In this document: in pieces, positions 31,928 through 43,000 of the stretch
Layout of the letters: each line of letters starts with the position of its first letter
How positions within the stretch are numbered: the first letter of the stretch is position 1
NCBI GenBank assembly: GCA_017302935.1
Contig: JAFLBT010000002.1
Span: 1-53,418 of the forward strand
DNA length: 53,418 bases
Source: Flavobacteriales bacterium
GTDB lineage: Bacteria; Bacteroidota; Bacteroidia; Flavobacteriales; Flavobacteriaceae
Reading direction: 5' to 3'
Translations under genes and position numbers: made by a program
Notes under the pieces: model-generated
The model's input: the letters and a program-made list of their open reading frames with translations, nothing else
Databases searched by the model: none
Told to the model about the DNA's origin: nothing

Positions 31928-31956
31928 TTTGCTATCTAAATATTTGTATAATTTTA
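31928..31956 (+). promoter_or_regulatory. Candidate promoter of the sprCDBF operon
   Basis: TTTG (31928-31931) is followed after 17 nt by TAATTTTA (31949-31956), one base from TAnnTTTG. It begins 22 bp after the last of the three direct repeats, the usual place for an activated promoter. The leader would be about 140 nt. Confidence 0.4.
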
Positions 31957-32059
31957 GAAAAACAAAATCCAAAAACAGATAAAAAATAAAAACCATTTAT
32001 CGTTTTTTTCGTAATTAAATGTAGTGTAGTGACTGTTTAAATTACAAAAAATAACAACC

Positions 32060-32084
32060 GATTGCTTTTGGGGTAAGAGCAATC
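32060..32084 (+). promoter_or_regulatory. 5'-UTR hairpin just before sprC
   Basis: GATTGCTTTT (32060-32069) pairs with AAGAGCAATC (32075-32084) over 10 bp with one G-U pair, leaving a GGGGT loop. It ends 18 nt before the sprC ATG and has no T-run, so it is not a terminator. It may affect translation or mRNA stability. Confidence 0.5.
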
Positions 32085-32102
32085 CAACATGAAGAATGTT
32101 TT

Positions 32103-35066
32103 ATGGTTTGGAAAATTACCCCTGTAAGCTATTATCTTACTGCTTTGCTTTCCTTGCTTATCAATAGCAATGGGGGAGGGTATGCTCAAACCATTATAAT
32201 TGGAACTCCTTCACTAGGCTTTACTCAAGCTTGTGCCTCACAAGGATTTAATTCGTATACACTTAGTTTTACATTTTTTCCGGTTTCCAATCTTCAAGCC
32301 GGAAACCAATTTATCGTAGAATTATCCAATTCTTCCGGAAATTTTAGCTCACCAACTACATTAACTACTTCAACTAGTACTACTTCTCCGGTAAATGTTT
32401 CATTTGCTATGCCAACAACCGTTGCAGGAGAAGCCTACAGAATTCGTGTTAGAAGTACGGCTCCGGCTGTAACAAGTCCAAATAGTGTTGCTTTTTCTGC
32501 ATATTATGCCATTCACAATCAACCTTTTTCAATTAATAATAATGTAAGTACCGCTTCCTTTTGTGAAGGAGGAAATGCAACGTTAAGTGTAGATAATACC
32601 GGAACGGCTGCTTCGCCATTGTTTTATTCCGGTTTGACGTATAAATGGTATAGAAATTTTGCGGAAGTTTTAGGTGCAACCGGTTCTTCACTAACCGTAA
32701 CCCAATCCGGAAATTATTATGCCATTGTCGATTATGGAAGTTGTGTGATGAATTCCTATTCCAATATTGTTACTGTAAATGTAACTGCCGGAATAAATTT
32801 ATCGATTACATCTGCCGGGAATGTTGATTATATATGTGATGGAACACCACGTCTTTTAACATCTTCACATCAAAATACAGGATATGTTTACCAATGGTTT
32901 AAAGATAATGTTGCCATTTCAGGAGCAACCGGACCAACGTATAATGCTTCACAAGAAGGAACTTACAAGTTAAGAATTACGTTTGGTGGTTGCGTTTTTG
33001 AATCGAATGCTATCTTTTTAGAATTAATTCAATTAGAAGCGGATTGGAATGTAGATACAACTGAAGTATTGATTCCCGGTGAACAACTTCAAATTAATTC
33101 TGTTAATAATGCGACAACACCTACGTATCAATGGAGAAAAGATAACGTAGTTATAGCAGGTGCAACTACGGCCAATTATACTGTTACACAACCGGGTACT
33201 TATCAACTAACTGTTACAGAAACACAAGGTTGTACGATTTCTGAACAATTGACGGTTGTGGTACAATATCCTATTGGTTTTACGGTAACTATTCAAAATT
33301 CCGGTGATTATCAATCGTGTAATGTCACTACTTCTACACTGTCATTAAATTCAATCATAGCCCAAACCGCTAGCGGAAATGTTCCTGTAATATTACCCAA
33401 TTCAAACTTCACTTACCAATGGTTGTTGAATAATGCACCAATTGCAGGAGCTACGGGAACAACACATACCATTAATAACGCAACAGAAAACGGATCCTAC
33501 AAACTTCGGGTTAGCATTCCAACCTTTACACCCATTGAATCCAATGCTGTTTCAATTGCTTTACAGCTTCCAACGCCGGTTATTTCAGCTAATGGTACAT
33601 TATGTGGAACAAATTCAGTACAACTTAACAGTACCGTAACTAGTAGTGTATTTACTTATAAATGGTACAGAAATAATGCATTAATTACCGGTGCCACTCA
33701 ATCAAGTTATACTACCAATCAACCGGGGAATTATCATTTAATTGTATCTATCGGAACTTGTTCTTCTACTTCTAATACCTTGAATTTACAACAAAATAGT
33801 ATTACTGCAACGTTAAATTTACCGGCAACTTCTATCATTATTCCTGGAGAAACTAAAACAATAACAGCTACAACAAATGCTGTGAATCCAACATTTGAAT
33901 GGTTTAGAAATAATGCCATCATCAGCGGACAAACCGGTTCATCTATTAATGTGACGCAAAATGGTATTTACAAAGTAATCATTACACAAACAACGGGTTG
34001 TAATGCAACACAAGAAGCAATCACTGAATTAGTTTATCCTGATTCTTTCAATGTGACTATAGCAACAAATGGAAATTATACTGCTTGCACAAGTCAACAA
34101 ACGGTATTGACCATTTCAAATTTTAATGCAATTAGTTCATCCGGAACACAATCCATTTTAAACAATTCATTTGGATATGTTTATGAGTGGTTCAGAAACG
34201 GACAGTTGGTTCAATCATCAGGAAATACTTCTTATACCGTTCCTTCCTATTTAGAAAACGGAACGTATGAATTACGAGTTTCTATTCCGAATTTTAGCCC
34301 CATCATTTCCAATTCTATTACAATTAAATTGGGTATTACAGATGATTTTGTTATTTCATCCGAAGGTGTTTTATGTTTATCAGGAGGAAGCGTAACCTTA
34401 TCATCAGACATTACAAATCCGGAATATATTCTCACCTGGTTTTCTATTGAAAATAACGCTGAAATCGGTACAGGAAATTCAATTACCGTAACTGAACCCG
34501 GAAATTATTTTATGACTATTGACTATGATGGATGTACATATTCATCGAATACTATTGCTATTGAAGTCATCACAACAAACGGTATAACGTTAAACATAGC
34601 TGATGCAATAACAATTATTCAAGGAGGTTCAAGAGAAGTTATTGCAAGTGGTGTTGATAGTTATACCTGGTATTTAGATAATGAAATCATTGCAACCGGC
34701 AATACATTTTCTGTTTCACAAGCCGGAACTTATACCATCATCGGAACCATTGGAGATTGTGAATTTACGAAAACATTTACCGTTGTAGTAGTTGAAAATA
34801 CCAGTATTGTTGTGCCAAACGTAATTACCATAAATAACGATGGCATAAATGATTTTTGGTCGATTCCGAATGAATATGTGAACAAAGAAGAGGTAGAAGT
34901 AATTATTTATTCACCAAAAGGAAAAGTAGTTTTCAGAGCCAGAAATTATCAAAATAACTGGCCTAATTCAACTTTAGAATATGCCAAAACAGAACCGGTT
35001 TTTTATTATACCATTTCAGAAAATGATGAAATTATTAAAAGAGGATCTATAACCGTAATCGAATAA
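32103..35066 (+). CDS. sprC: SprC-like secreted protein with Ig-like repeats and type B T9SS sorting domain
   Basis: 987 residues. The signal peptide is about 1-29 (ends GGGYAQ). The body is a chain of Ig-like/PKD-like domains with a recurring core of the form YKWYRNxxxxxGAT...YTVTQPGxYxLxV and one or two cysteines each, for example YQWFKDNVAISGATGPTYNA and YQWRKDNVVIAGATTANYTV. Residues 389-644 and 645-898 are two copies of a larger unit. The C-terminal ~90 residues (VPNVITINNDGINDFWSIPN, then VEVIIYSPKGKVVFRARNYQ and PVFYYTI) are a gliding-motility-associated type B sorting domain, so the protein should be exported by T9SS. The symbol rests on gene order with sprD, sprB and sprF, as in F. 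johnsoniae, where SprC supports SprB function. sprD starts 2 nt after the stop. Confidence 0.82.
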   Translation: MVWKITPVSYYLTALLSLLINSNGGGYAQTIIIGTPSLGFTQACASQGFNSYTLSFTFFPVSNLQAGNQFIVELSNSSGNFSSPTTLTTSTSTTSPVNVSFAMPTTVAGEAYRIRVRSTAPAVTSPNSVAFSAYYAIHNQPFSINNNVSTASFCEGGNATLSVDNTGTAASPLFYSGLTYKWYRNFAEVLGATGSSLTVTQSGNYYAIVDYGSCVMNSYSNIVTVNVTAGINLSITSAGNVDYICDGTPRLLTSSHQNTGYVYQWFKDNVAISGATGPTYNASQEGTYKLRITFGGCVFESNAIFLELIQLEADWNVDTTEVLIPGEQLQINSVNNATTPTYQWRKDNVVIAGATTANYTVTQPGTYQLTVTETQGCTISEQLTVVVQYPIGFTVTIQNSGDYQSCNVTTSTLSLNSIIAQTASGNVPVILPNSNFTYQWLLNNAPIAGATGTTHTINNATENGSYKLRVSIPTFTPIESNAVSIALQLPTPVISANGTLCGTNSVQLNSTVTSSVFTYKWYRNNALITGATQSSYTTNQPGNYHLIVSIGTCSSTSNTLNLQQNSITATLNLPATSIIIPGETKTITATTNAVNPTFEWFRNNAIISGQTGSSINVTQNGIYKVIITQTTGCNATQEAITELVYPDSFNVTIATNGNYTACTSQQTVLTISNFNAISSSGTQSILNNSFGYVYEWFRNGQLVQSSGNTSYTVPSYLENGTYELRVSIPNFSPIISNSITIKLGITDDFVISSEGVLCLSGGSVTLSSDITNPEYILTWFSIENNAEIGTGNSITVTEPGNYFMTIDYDGCTYSSNTIAIEVITTNGITLNIADAITIIQGGSREVIASGVDSYTWYLDNEIIATGNTFSVSQAGTYTIIGTIGDCEFTKTFTVVVVENTSIVVPNVITINNDGINDFWSIPNEYVNKEEVEVIIYSPKGKVVFRARNYQNNWPNSTLEYAKTEPVFYYTISENDEIIKRGSITVIE
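33267..34796 (+). repeat. Two tandem ~256-residue super-repeats in SprC
   Basis: Unit 1 begins at YPIGFTVTIQNSGDY (33267) and unit 2 at YPDSFNVTIATNGNY (34035), 768 nt apart. Each contains three Ig-like modules in the same order, with ENGSYKLRVSIPTFTPI against ENGTYELRVSIPNFSPI as the clearest matching stretch. Confidence 0.75.
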
Positions 35067-35068
35067 AC

Positions 35069-37033
35069 ATGTTTAAAAAGTTGGTACTACTATTTACAGG
35101 ATTTGTGTTTGCAAATTTGCAAGCACAAGATGCTCCTGTATTGACCTTTACGATACCAACACAAAACACTTTATTATTAAATCGATTCATGATGAATCCT
35201 ACTTTTTCTGCAGTACGAGAAAATGATTCGTATATCACATTATATCATCGTAATCAATGGATTCAATTTGATGATTCTCCTGAATTATACATGCTTTCTT
35301 ATTCAGGAAAATATGGCGAAAGAGCAGGAGTGGGGATTGGAATTTATCAACAGAATTTAGGAATTATTACCAGTTTTGGTGGCGTAGGAAACTATGCCTA
35401 TCAAATTCCGATTCGTGAAAAAGTAAAGTTGACATTAGGTTTCAACGTTGCGTATTACAACAGTGGTGTGGATCGAAACAGAGCTGTAACCAACGAGCCT
35501 GATCCGGCTATTATGGCGTTGCGGAATAATTCTTTGTTTTCTGTTAAACCCGCTTTAAATGTAACCTGGGGAAGTTTTGATTTTGGTGTTTATGCTGAAA
35601 ATTTTGTGGATTATGATTTTAAATCCAGTAAGATGGCAAAAGAATATGCACAAAAAACCTACACCGGTCATGTGATGTATCATCATGATATGAAAAACCA
35701 AGAAGGCATGTTTGAAAACGGTTTTTTCCGATTAATTGCCAGGGGAAAAATGAATCAAACGGATGATTTTGTGTATGGTGGTTCAGTGATTACCAACTTC
35801 CCAAATTTAGGTTGGGTGCAAGCCGGGATTGATGATTTTTATGGCGTAAATATTGGTGTTGGAGCTCATTTTACCAAAAAATTATCATTGGGTTATGCAT
35901 ATGAAAGAGTCATAAACGATGGATTGGTAAATTTTGGTCCAACGCATGAAATTACGCTTTCTTATCGATTTGCCGGTAAAGAAAATGAGGAAAATGTGCA
36001 AAGAAAAATTCTTCCAAAAAAGAAAACTACAGTTCTGGCAAAAAAACCAAAAGCTATCAAACAACCTTTAGAAGAAGTGGAAGAATACGAAGAAGAATAT
36101 GAAGACATTGCTGAAGAGCCAATTGTAATTGAACCGGCTCCGAAGTCAAAAAAAACAGTTTTGAAAAAGAAAAAACCTTCTAAAGCAATTGTAAAAGAAG
36201 AAGAAGAGGAATACGAAAATGAGGAAAATGAAGATACAAAAACGTACAACAAAGAAATTGAAGTTGAAAAATTAACAATGACGTTGGATGAAAGACATCT
36301 AAAACTATTGGAAATCATTCTGACACATGATGCTGAAGAACATTTAAAAAAGGGTGATTTTGAAAAACGCATTGATAACATGATGCAATATATTGAGCGT
36401 TTAGAAAAAACCATTGCTGAAAAAGATTGCAACTGTGAACCAAAATCAACCACAGTTACGGAAGAAAAAACAATCGAAACCACCACAAAAACAACTATAA
36501 AAAACGAAAATAGCCCAGCCAAAAAAGAAAGTAAAAGTGATTTAGAAAACAAATTATCTAATATGAAGTCTTCTACTAAAAGAGAAGAAATCAAATTACC
36601 AACATCAAAAAACAACTCAAAAGAAAATGAATTGGAAGCTAAAATTTCCCAACTAAAAAAAGAAGAACCAAAAACAAATACCAACTCAAAATTTACCTTA
36701 ACCGATGAAGAAATCAAAGAGTACTATTCCAGACTGACCGACAAAAAAAGAGCTACTGCCAAAAAAGGAAATTTTTTACAAGTAGAAAATCAAGAACCCG
36801 GATTTTACATTATTGCTAATGTTTTTTCTGAACCTGCTTTTGCTGATGATTTTATTCAAAAGCTAAAGAAAAAAGGTATAGACGCCCATTATTTTATTAA
36901 CCCAAAAAACAATTTTAGGTATGTGTATTTAAAAAAACATTCGGATTGGAGTGAAGCCCTAATCACTTATTATACGAATGTTGATAATACCTACTTTGAA
37001 GAAATTTGGATAATGAACATTAACATCAAATAA
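35069..37033 (+). CDS. sprD: SprD-like protein: PorP/SprF outer-membrane domain fused to a SPOR-like domain
   Basis: 654 residues. The signal peptide is about 1-20. A PorP/SprF barrel-type domain covers about 25-305 (LLLNRFMMNPTFSAVRENDS, LYHRNQWIQFDD, YGERAGVGIGIYQQNLGI, KKLSLGYAYERVI, GPTHEITLSYRF). A charged linker (about 306-400, EEVEEYEEEYEDIAEEP and KKTVLKKKKPSK) is followed by a coiled-coil stretch (LDERHLKLLEIILTHDAEEH through MMQYIERLEKTI, about 405-455) and a second Lys/Glu linker. The last ~80 residues (GFYIIANVF, YFINPKNNFRYVYL, EEIWIMNINI) are SPOR-like. PorP/SprF proteins attach T9SS cargo or pair with type B domain proteins; the SPOR-like end could bind peptidoglycan. The symbol follows gene order. 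The next gene starts 9 nt after its stop. Confidence 0.8.
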   Translation: MFKKLVLLFTGFVFANLQAQDAPVLTFTIPTQNTLLLNRFMMNPTFSAVRENDSYITLYHRNQWIQFDDSPELYMLSYSGKYGERAGVGIGIYQQNLGIITSFGGVGNYAYQIPIREKVKLTLGFNVAYYNSGVDRNRAVTNEPDPAIMALRNNSLFSVKPALNVTWGSFDFGVYAENFVDYDFKSSKMAKEYAQKTYTGHVMYHHDMKNQEGMFENGFFRLIARGKMNQTDDFVYGGSVITNFPNLGWVQAGIDDFYGVNIGVGAHFTKKLSLGYAYERVINDGLVNFGPTHEITLSYRFAGKENEENVQRKILPKKKTTVLAKKPKAIKQPLEEVEEYEEEYEDIAEEPIVIEPAPKSKKTVLKKKKPSKAIVKEEEEEYENEENEDTKTYNKEIEVEKLTMTLDERHLKLLEIILTHDAEEHLKKGDFEKRIDNMMQYIERLEKTIAEKDCNCEPKSTTVTEEKTIETTTKTTIKNENSPAKKESKSDLENKLSNMKSSTKREEIKLPTSKNNSKENELEAKISQLKKEEPKTNTNSKFTLTDEEIKEYYSRLTDKKRATAKKGNFLQVENQEPGFYIIANVFSEPAFADDFIQKLKKKGIDAHYFINPKNNFRYVYLKKHSDWSEALITYYTNVDNTYFEEIWIMNINIK

Positions 37034-37042
37034 CACCCCAAA

Positions 37043-40000
37043 ATGAAAACGCCCCAAATACCACACTTTAAAACAATTGCCCTACTCAGTTGTTTTATGC
37101 TTGCTTCCTTAGCCACATTTGCCCAAGTTGCTGTTCCTTTTTCGGTTCGGTATCAACGGAATTTGAAAGGAGATATGACCTTGATTTCTAACGGAATTGT
37201 GAACAGACAAAGCAATTCCAACACACCAAACGACCCATATAACACGGTTGGAAACACCTCAGAATATAACGACAATTTAAATATGCGTTATATTGATATT
37301 GATGGAGATGCTTCTACCTTTAGTTCAAGCAGTGCAACTTTAACGCTTCCTGCAAGCGGTTGTAATAAAATTGTATATGCCGGTTTATATTGGTCGGCGA
37401 CCTATCGTTTTAACAATGGTTTCTCCACTTCTCCGGGAGATGGAGACAACATTCGCGAAAATGATTTTAACCAAGTTAAATTAAAATTACCGGGAGGAAC
37501 TTACCAAGACATAACTGGTCAACTTATTTTTGACGGATTTACAAGTCCTGATTTTGTTGCCAATAGTCCGTATGCCTGCTATGCTGATATTACATCTTTG
37601 GTTACCGGTTTAACTAATCCGGAAGGAGAATACACCATAGCAAACATACGTGCAACACAAGGATTTGTTAATGGAGGAGGGGTTTCGGGTGGTTGGACCA
37701 TTTTCTTTGTGTATGAAAATCCAACCATGACAGGAAAATTTATTACCGCTTATGATGGATTTGCCGGAGTGCGAGCTACAATTGGTCAAACTGATATTAA
37801 CTATTCCGGTTTTACCACTTTGCCACCACCTTTTCCTGTTCGGGCTAAACTTGCATCAGCTGCTTTGGAAGGCGACAACCGAATTACCGGTGACCAACTT
37901 TTATTTAGAGCGGCTTCGAATGCTACTTTTACCGCTTTAGGAAACACGCTAAATGCAACAAATAATTTTTTCAACAGTAGATTAACATTAGATAATGTTG
38001 ATTTTTTGAACAGAGTGCCTAACAGTTTAAATACATTAGGTTATGATGGCGATATCATCAATGTTGCCAACCCTTTAAATAGTGTAATTCCGAACAATGA
38101 AACAGCGGCAACACTTCGAATTACCTCAACACAAGATACATACTTTATGTTTTTCAATGCATTTAACATTGAAGTCATAGAACCGGATATTAAATTAGTA
38201 AAAACAGTAGAAGATTTGGCAGGAAACGACATCGGTGGGGCTGATGTTAACCTGGGACAATTATTAGATTATGTAGTAACTTTTCAAAACGTAGGAAATG
38301 ATGATGCAACAAATACTACAATAAGAGATATTTTACCAATCAACACCAGTTTTATTTCGGCAGATTTAAGTGGAGCTCCTGGGGTGACCTTCACACATGA
38401 TCCGGGATTAGACGAATTGGTTTTTACTATACCCAATAATTTAGTTGAAATAGGTGATCCTGTTTATACAATTCGCATACGTGTTCAAGTAGCTACAACG
38501 TGTAGTGAATTAGAAGATGCGTGTTCAAATTTAATTCAAAATCAAGCTTATACAACCTATCGAGGAGTATTAAATAGCAATTGGATATCAAATGATCCAA
38601 GTTTTGCCGGACTAGACAGTTGTGGATTTGGTCAACCCGGTCCGGCTAACTTCTTGGTTGATATTGACGATTGTATTTTTTCAACAGAAGCTTATTTGTG
38701 TGGAACAAGTTTGCTTTTAACTGCCGCAAATGGATATGACACTTATACTTGGTACAACAGTAACGGGGCGGTTATTGGAAATACTCAATCTATTACCGTT
38801 TCTGCTGTTGGAACCTATACGGTTGTGAATACTGCACCACCACCATGTATTGGTATTACTCAAACGTTTAATGTATTGTTATTTGGAGCAACTCAAACTA
38901 ATCCGGTTATTCCGTTTGCAGATCAAGTAGTAACTTGTCCAAATAATGGGGAACAATTACCTTATATTTTCTTATGCGGAACCAATGATAGCCAACTTAT
39001 TCAAACCGGAATTAGTGATGCTACGAGTATTATTTGGGAAGTATTAAATGAAGCTAGTTGTCCTGCTGTTGGAATTGCGAATTGTGCCAACAATAATCCT
39101 TCTTGTCAATGGAATCAAGTAGGAACAGGTGCTAATTTTAATGTAACAACCGCCGGACAATATCGCTTGACTATCAACTATCAAGATGGCTGTTTTACCC
39201 GTTTTTACTTTAATGTTTACACGAATTTATTGGATATTCAATATGTATCAACAAACATTCTTTGTAACACGCCGGGGAGCATTACGATAACGAATCTTCC
39301 TTCTGATTATCAATTTCAGTTGGTTGATCAAATTACGGGTAGCATTTTAGTTCCCTATCAAAACAATCCGGTTTTTTCAATTTCAACTGCCGGAGTTTAC
39401 ACGGTTCTAGTGACACAAATTGGTGTAACAGATGGTTGCGTATTTGAATTACCAAATATTGGAATTCAACAAAACAATTTTCAAGTCAACTTAATTCCTC
39501 AAAATACGAATTGTAATGGGTTTGGAAGTATTCGTGTTCAGGCAAACGGAGCTCAACCGCAATATCAATTTAGTATTACAAATCCTATTAGTGCTATAAG
39601 CGGATGGGTTGTTGATAATGATTATACCTTTAGTGGTTTAAATCCGGGAACTTACACCGTTACAGTTGTTACAGAAGATGGTTGTTCATTTACCGGAACA
39701 GTAACTATTTTAGATCAAAACAATTTAGCAGTTGTTGCAACAGTTACGCAAAATATTGGTTGTAATTCCGGAGTCATAACTGTTATTGCTAACGGTGGAA
39801 ATCCTCCATATTCTTATGCAATTGGTTCTATAAATGGTGTTGCTCAAAATCCAACAGCTGCTGATTTTCAAGCAGGTAATGATTTTTCGATTTCAACACC
39901 CGGAACGTATACTTTTATAGTTGTGGATGGAAATAATTGTAGTTCAACTTCCAATCCGGTAACCATTTCTGTTTCTCCAGATGTGACTTTTACAACAACA

Positions 40001-43000
40001 ATTCAAAATATTCTTTGCCAAGGTGCAACTAATGGATCTATCAGTTATACGATAACTAATTCAAACGGTTATCAAATCACTTATCAATTAATTGATGCCA
40101 ATGGAAATGTAATTAGTACAAACAATTCAGGTATTTTTAACAACTTACCAGCAGGAAACTACAGTGTTGTTTTGATACAAACACAAGGAAGTACCGTTTG
40201 TGATTTTTCGACTTCCTTCACGATTACTGAACCCACTCAAATAACCGGAATAACACAAATAACACAAAATTATACTTGTATCACAAATGCCGGAACTATC
40301 AATATCGTTCCGGGTAGTATTTCCGGAGGAACTGCTCCCTACCAATTTAGTATTGATGGAGTGACATTTGTTTCTTCCTCTGAATTTTCAGGATTAGCTT
40401 CAGGAAATTATTCTATCTATATTCAAGATGCAAATGGTTGTGTTTTCCAAACCAATAGTGTTGCACTTGTAGCACCCAATCAAATAACGGATGCAACTTT
40501 TAGTGCTACTGCCTTAACTTGTCCGGCACAAAATACAACTGTAACTGTAACACCAGTTGGTGGAACTGCTCCCTTTACCTATCAAATAATTGCACCTGCC
40601 GGACAAACGGTGAACAACGGAAACAATCCTGTTTTTGCGGGACTAACTGCCGGAGCATATACGTTTGAAGTAACCGACAGCAATGGTTGTTCGTATCAAG
40701 AAACCTATACTATTAATCCATTACCTACAATTGATGTAATTGGTCAAACAATCAGCAACGTTGTATGTTTTGGAGCCTCAAATGGTGCTATTTCTTTTGC
40801 AGTAACGCATGCTAATCCATACAATTATCAAGTTGTAAATAGTGCAAATGTGGTGGTTGCTTCAGGAAATAATGCGACTTTAAATACCATTTCTTTAACC
40901 GGATTAGTCGCATCAACCTATACCATAACTGTGACTGACACTGTTACAAATTGTACTGATACGGCTTCTGCAATTGTTCAAGCTCCAAGTAGTGCGTTAT
41001 CTTTTACATTTGTAGCCAATCCAATCAGTTGTAATGCAAATGGAAGTGTAATCATTACAGCAGCCGGCGGATGGGGAAGTTATCAATATCAACTTACGCT
41101 TCCCAATGGAGGAGTAGTTGGTCCGCAATCAAATGCTACATTTACAAATTTAACACAGACCGGAACGTATTCTATTTCGGTTAACGATATCAATGGTTGT
41201 GTTGTGAGCAACACGTTCAACCTAACTACACCCACGAATCCTGTTGCTGTAATTGCATCGTCATCCGATTTATGTTTTGACGCTAATGGGGCTACATTAG
41301 TAATTGCAGTAACGGGTGGTGTAGTTCCTTATACTTATAGTATCAACGGAAACCCATCACAAAATTCAAATACATTTGCTAATTTAACTCCCGGAAGTTA
41401 TACTGTGCTTGTAACAGATGCTAATGGATGTTCCACAACTGTTTCACAAACTATTCAACCCACCTTAACAGGAGATGTTGCATTAACGAAAGGATTAGAT
41501 TGTACAGCATCACCAAATGCTATAATCTCAGCTACCATTTCTGGTGGATTAGCCTCATTTACGTATCAAGTTTCTTTTAATGGCGGAGCTTTGGGAACAG
41601 CTGTAAATGTAGTTGGAACCAACTTTACATACTCAACTGCCAATGCCGGAAATTATCAATTCTTGATAACTGATGCACAAGGTTGTACATTTAACAGTCA
41701 AACGATTACGGTTAATCCATTAACTCTACCTGAAATCATTTCTGTTGTTGAGGTAAGTGGAATTTTATGTCATGGAGGGAATGACGGTGAAATTCAAATC
41801 AACACGAATAATACTGTTGGAACAGCTCCATTTTTGTTAGAAATCATTAACACTTCAACAGGAGTGAATTATGGAACACAAACCTCTGGCTTAACAGCCG
41901 GAATATATCAAATAACGTTAACAGATGCCAATTCGTGTACAGATATAGCTTCTATAACGTTAACAGAACCCAATCCGATTACATTTACTATATCAACAAT
42001 TGATATAACATGTAACAATCCGGGTGGTACTTCTTATGGTCAAATAATCGTGCAAGGTGTAGCCGGTGGAACAGCTCCATATACATATGTTTTAAATAAT
42101 AATTTTGGTTTTATTGCATCTTATACTAGTGTTGCAAATGAAAATCATTCCTTCCCAATTTTAAATTTTGGTATATATAATGTGGAAGTAATTGATGCAA
42201 ACGGTTGTTTATTGATGATTGATAACATTATCATAGCGTCGCCACCAAGCGATTTGATTATTGATGTTTCAGCTTCAACGGCTGATTGTGTGAATGGCGG
42301 AACTGCCGTGATTACGGTAACTTCTGCTGTAAGTAGCGGTTCATATGAATTTGCTATTTTGGAAACCAATACGCTACCTTATTCTTCCAGTTATCAACCG
42401 GCAGATGCGGGAACTCCTGAAACGTCGACATTTACAGGATTAGTTCCGGGTGTTACGTACACTTTTGTGGTACATGATTTAGTAACAGATTGTTATTATT
42501 TTAAAACAGCTGATACACCAATCAATACGCCTTCTAATCTAACAGCTGTTTTAGATGTAGTTGGAAACGTTAGTTGTACCGGAAACAATGATGGCTTTGT
42601 AAATTTTACATTTAATAATTATGATGCGTCCACAACAAGTGTTATGTATGAAGTATTTAATTCACAATCCAATACTTCAACCGGAATATCAGGAACTTCT
42701 GTTACAACAGGAGGCCCAATTTCAGTAACTAATCTAGGTCCGTTAGCTCCAGGAATTTATTATATCCTATTCACCGAAAATGGTGGAACTTTAACAGGTT
42801 GCAGCAGTGCATCTTCAACATTTACCATATCTCAATCTACTAATTTGCTTCAAGTGACTGCCAATGTTACCCGTAACGACAACTGTAATCCAAACAGGGG
42901 ACGCATTACAGCCACGGGTCAATTTGGAACTGCTCCTTATCAATTCCAATTAGTACCGGCAGGAAATCCGGCCCCTACGGTGGGAACTTGGGTTGGTAGT

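Noticed and set aside
31978-32008. A GATAAA/TTTATC hairpin followed by seven T in the sprC leader, as a possible attenuator.
   Set aside because: The stem is only 6 bp, all but one pair A-T, with a 12-nt loop; too weak to claim as a terminator.
35962-36717. A 251-codon minus-strand open frame inside sprD.
   Set aside because: It is antisense to the Lys/Glu-rich linker of sprD, which yields Ser/Phe-rich nonsense; no family resemblance.
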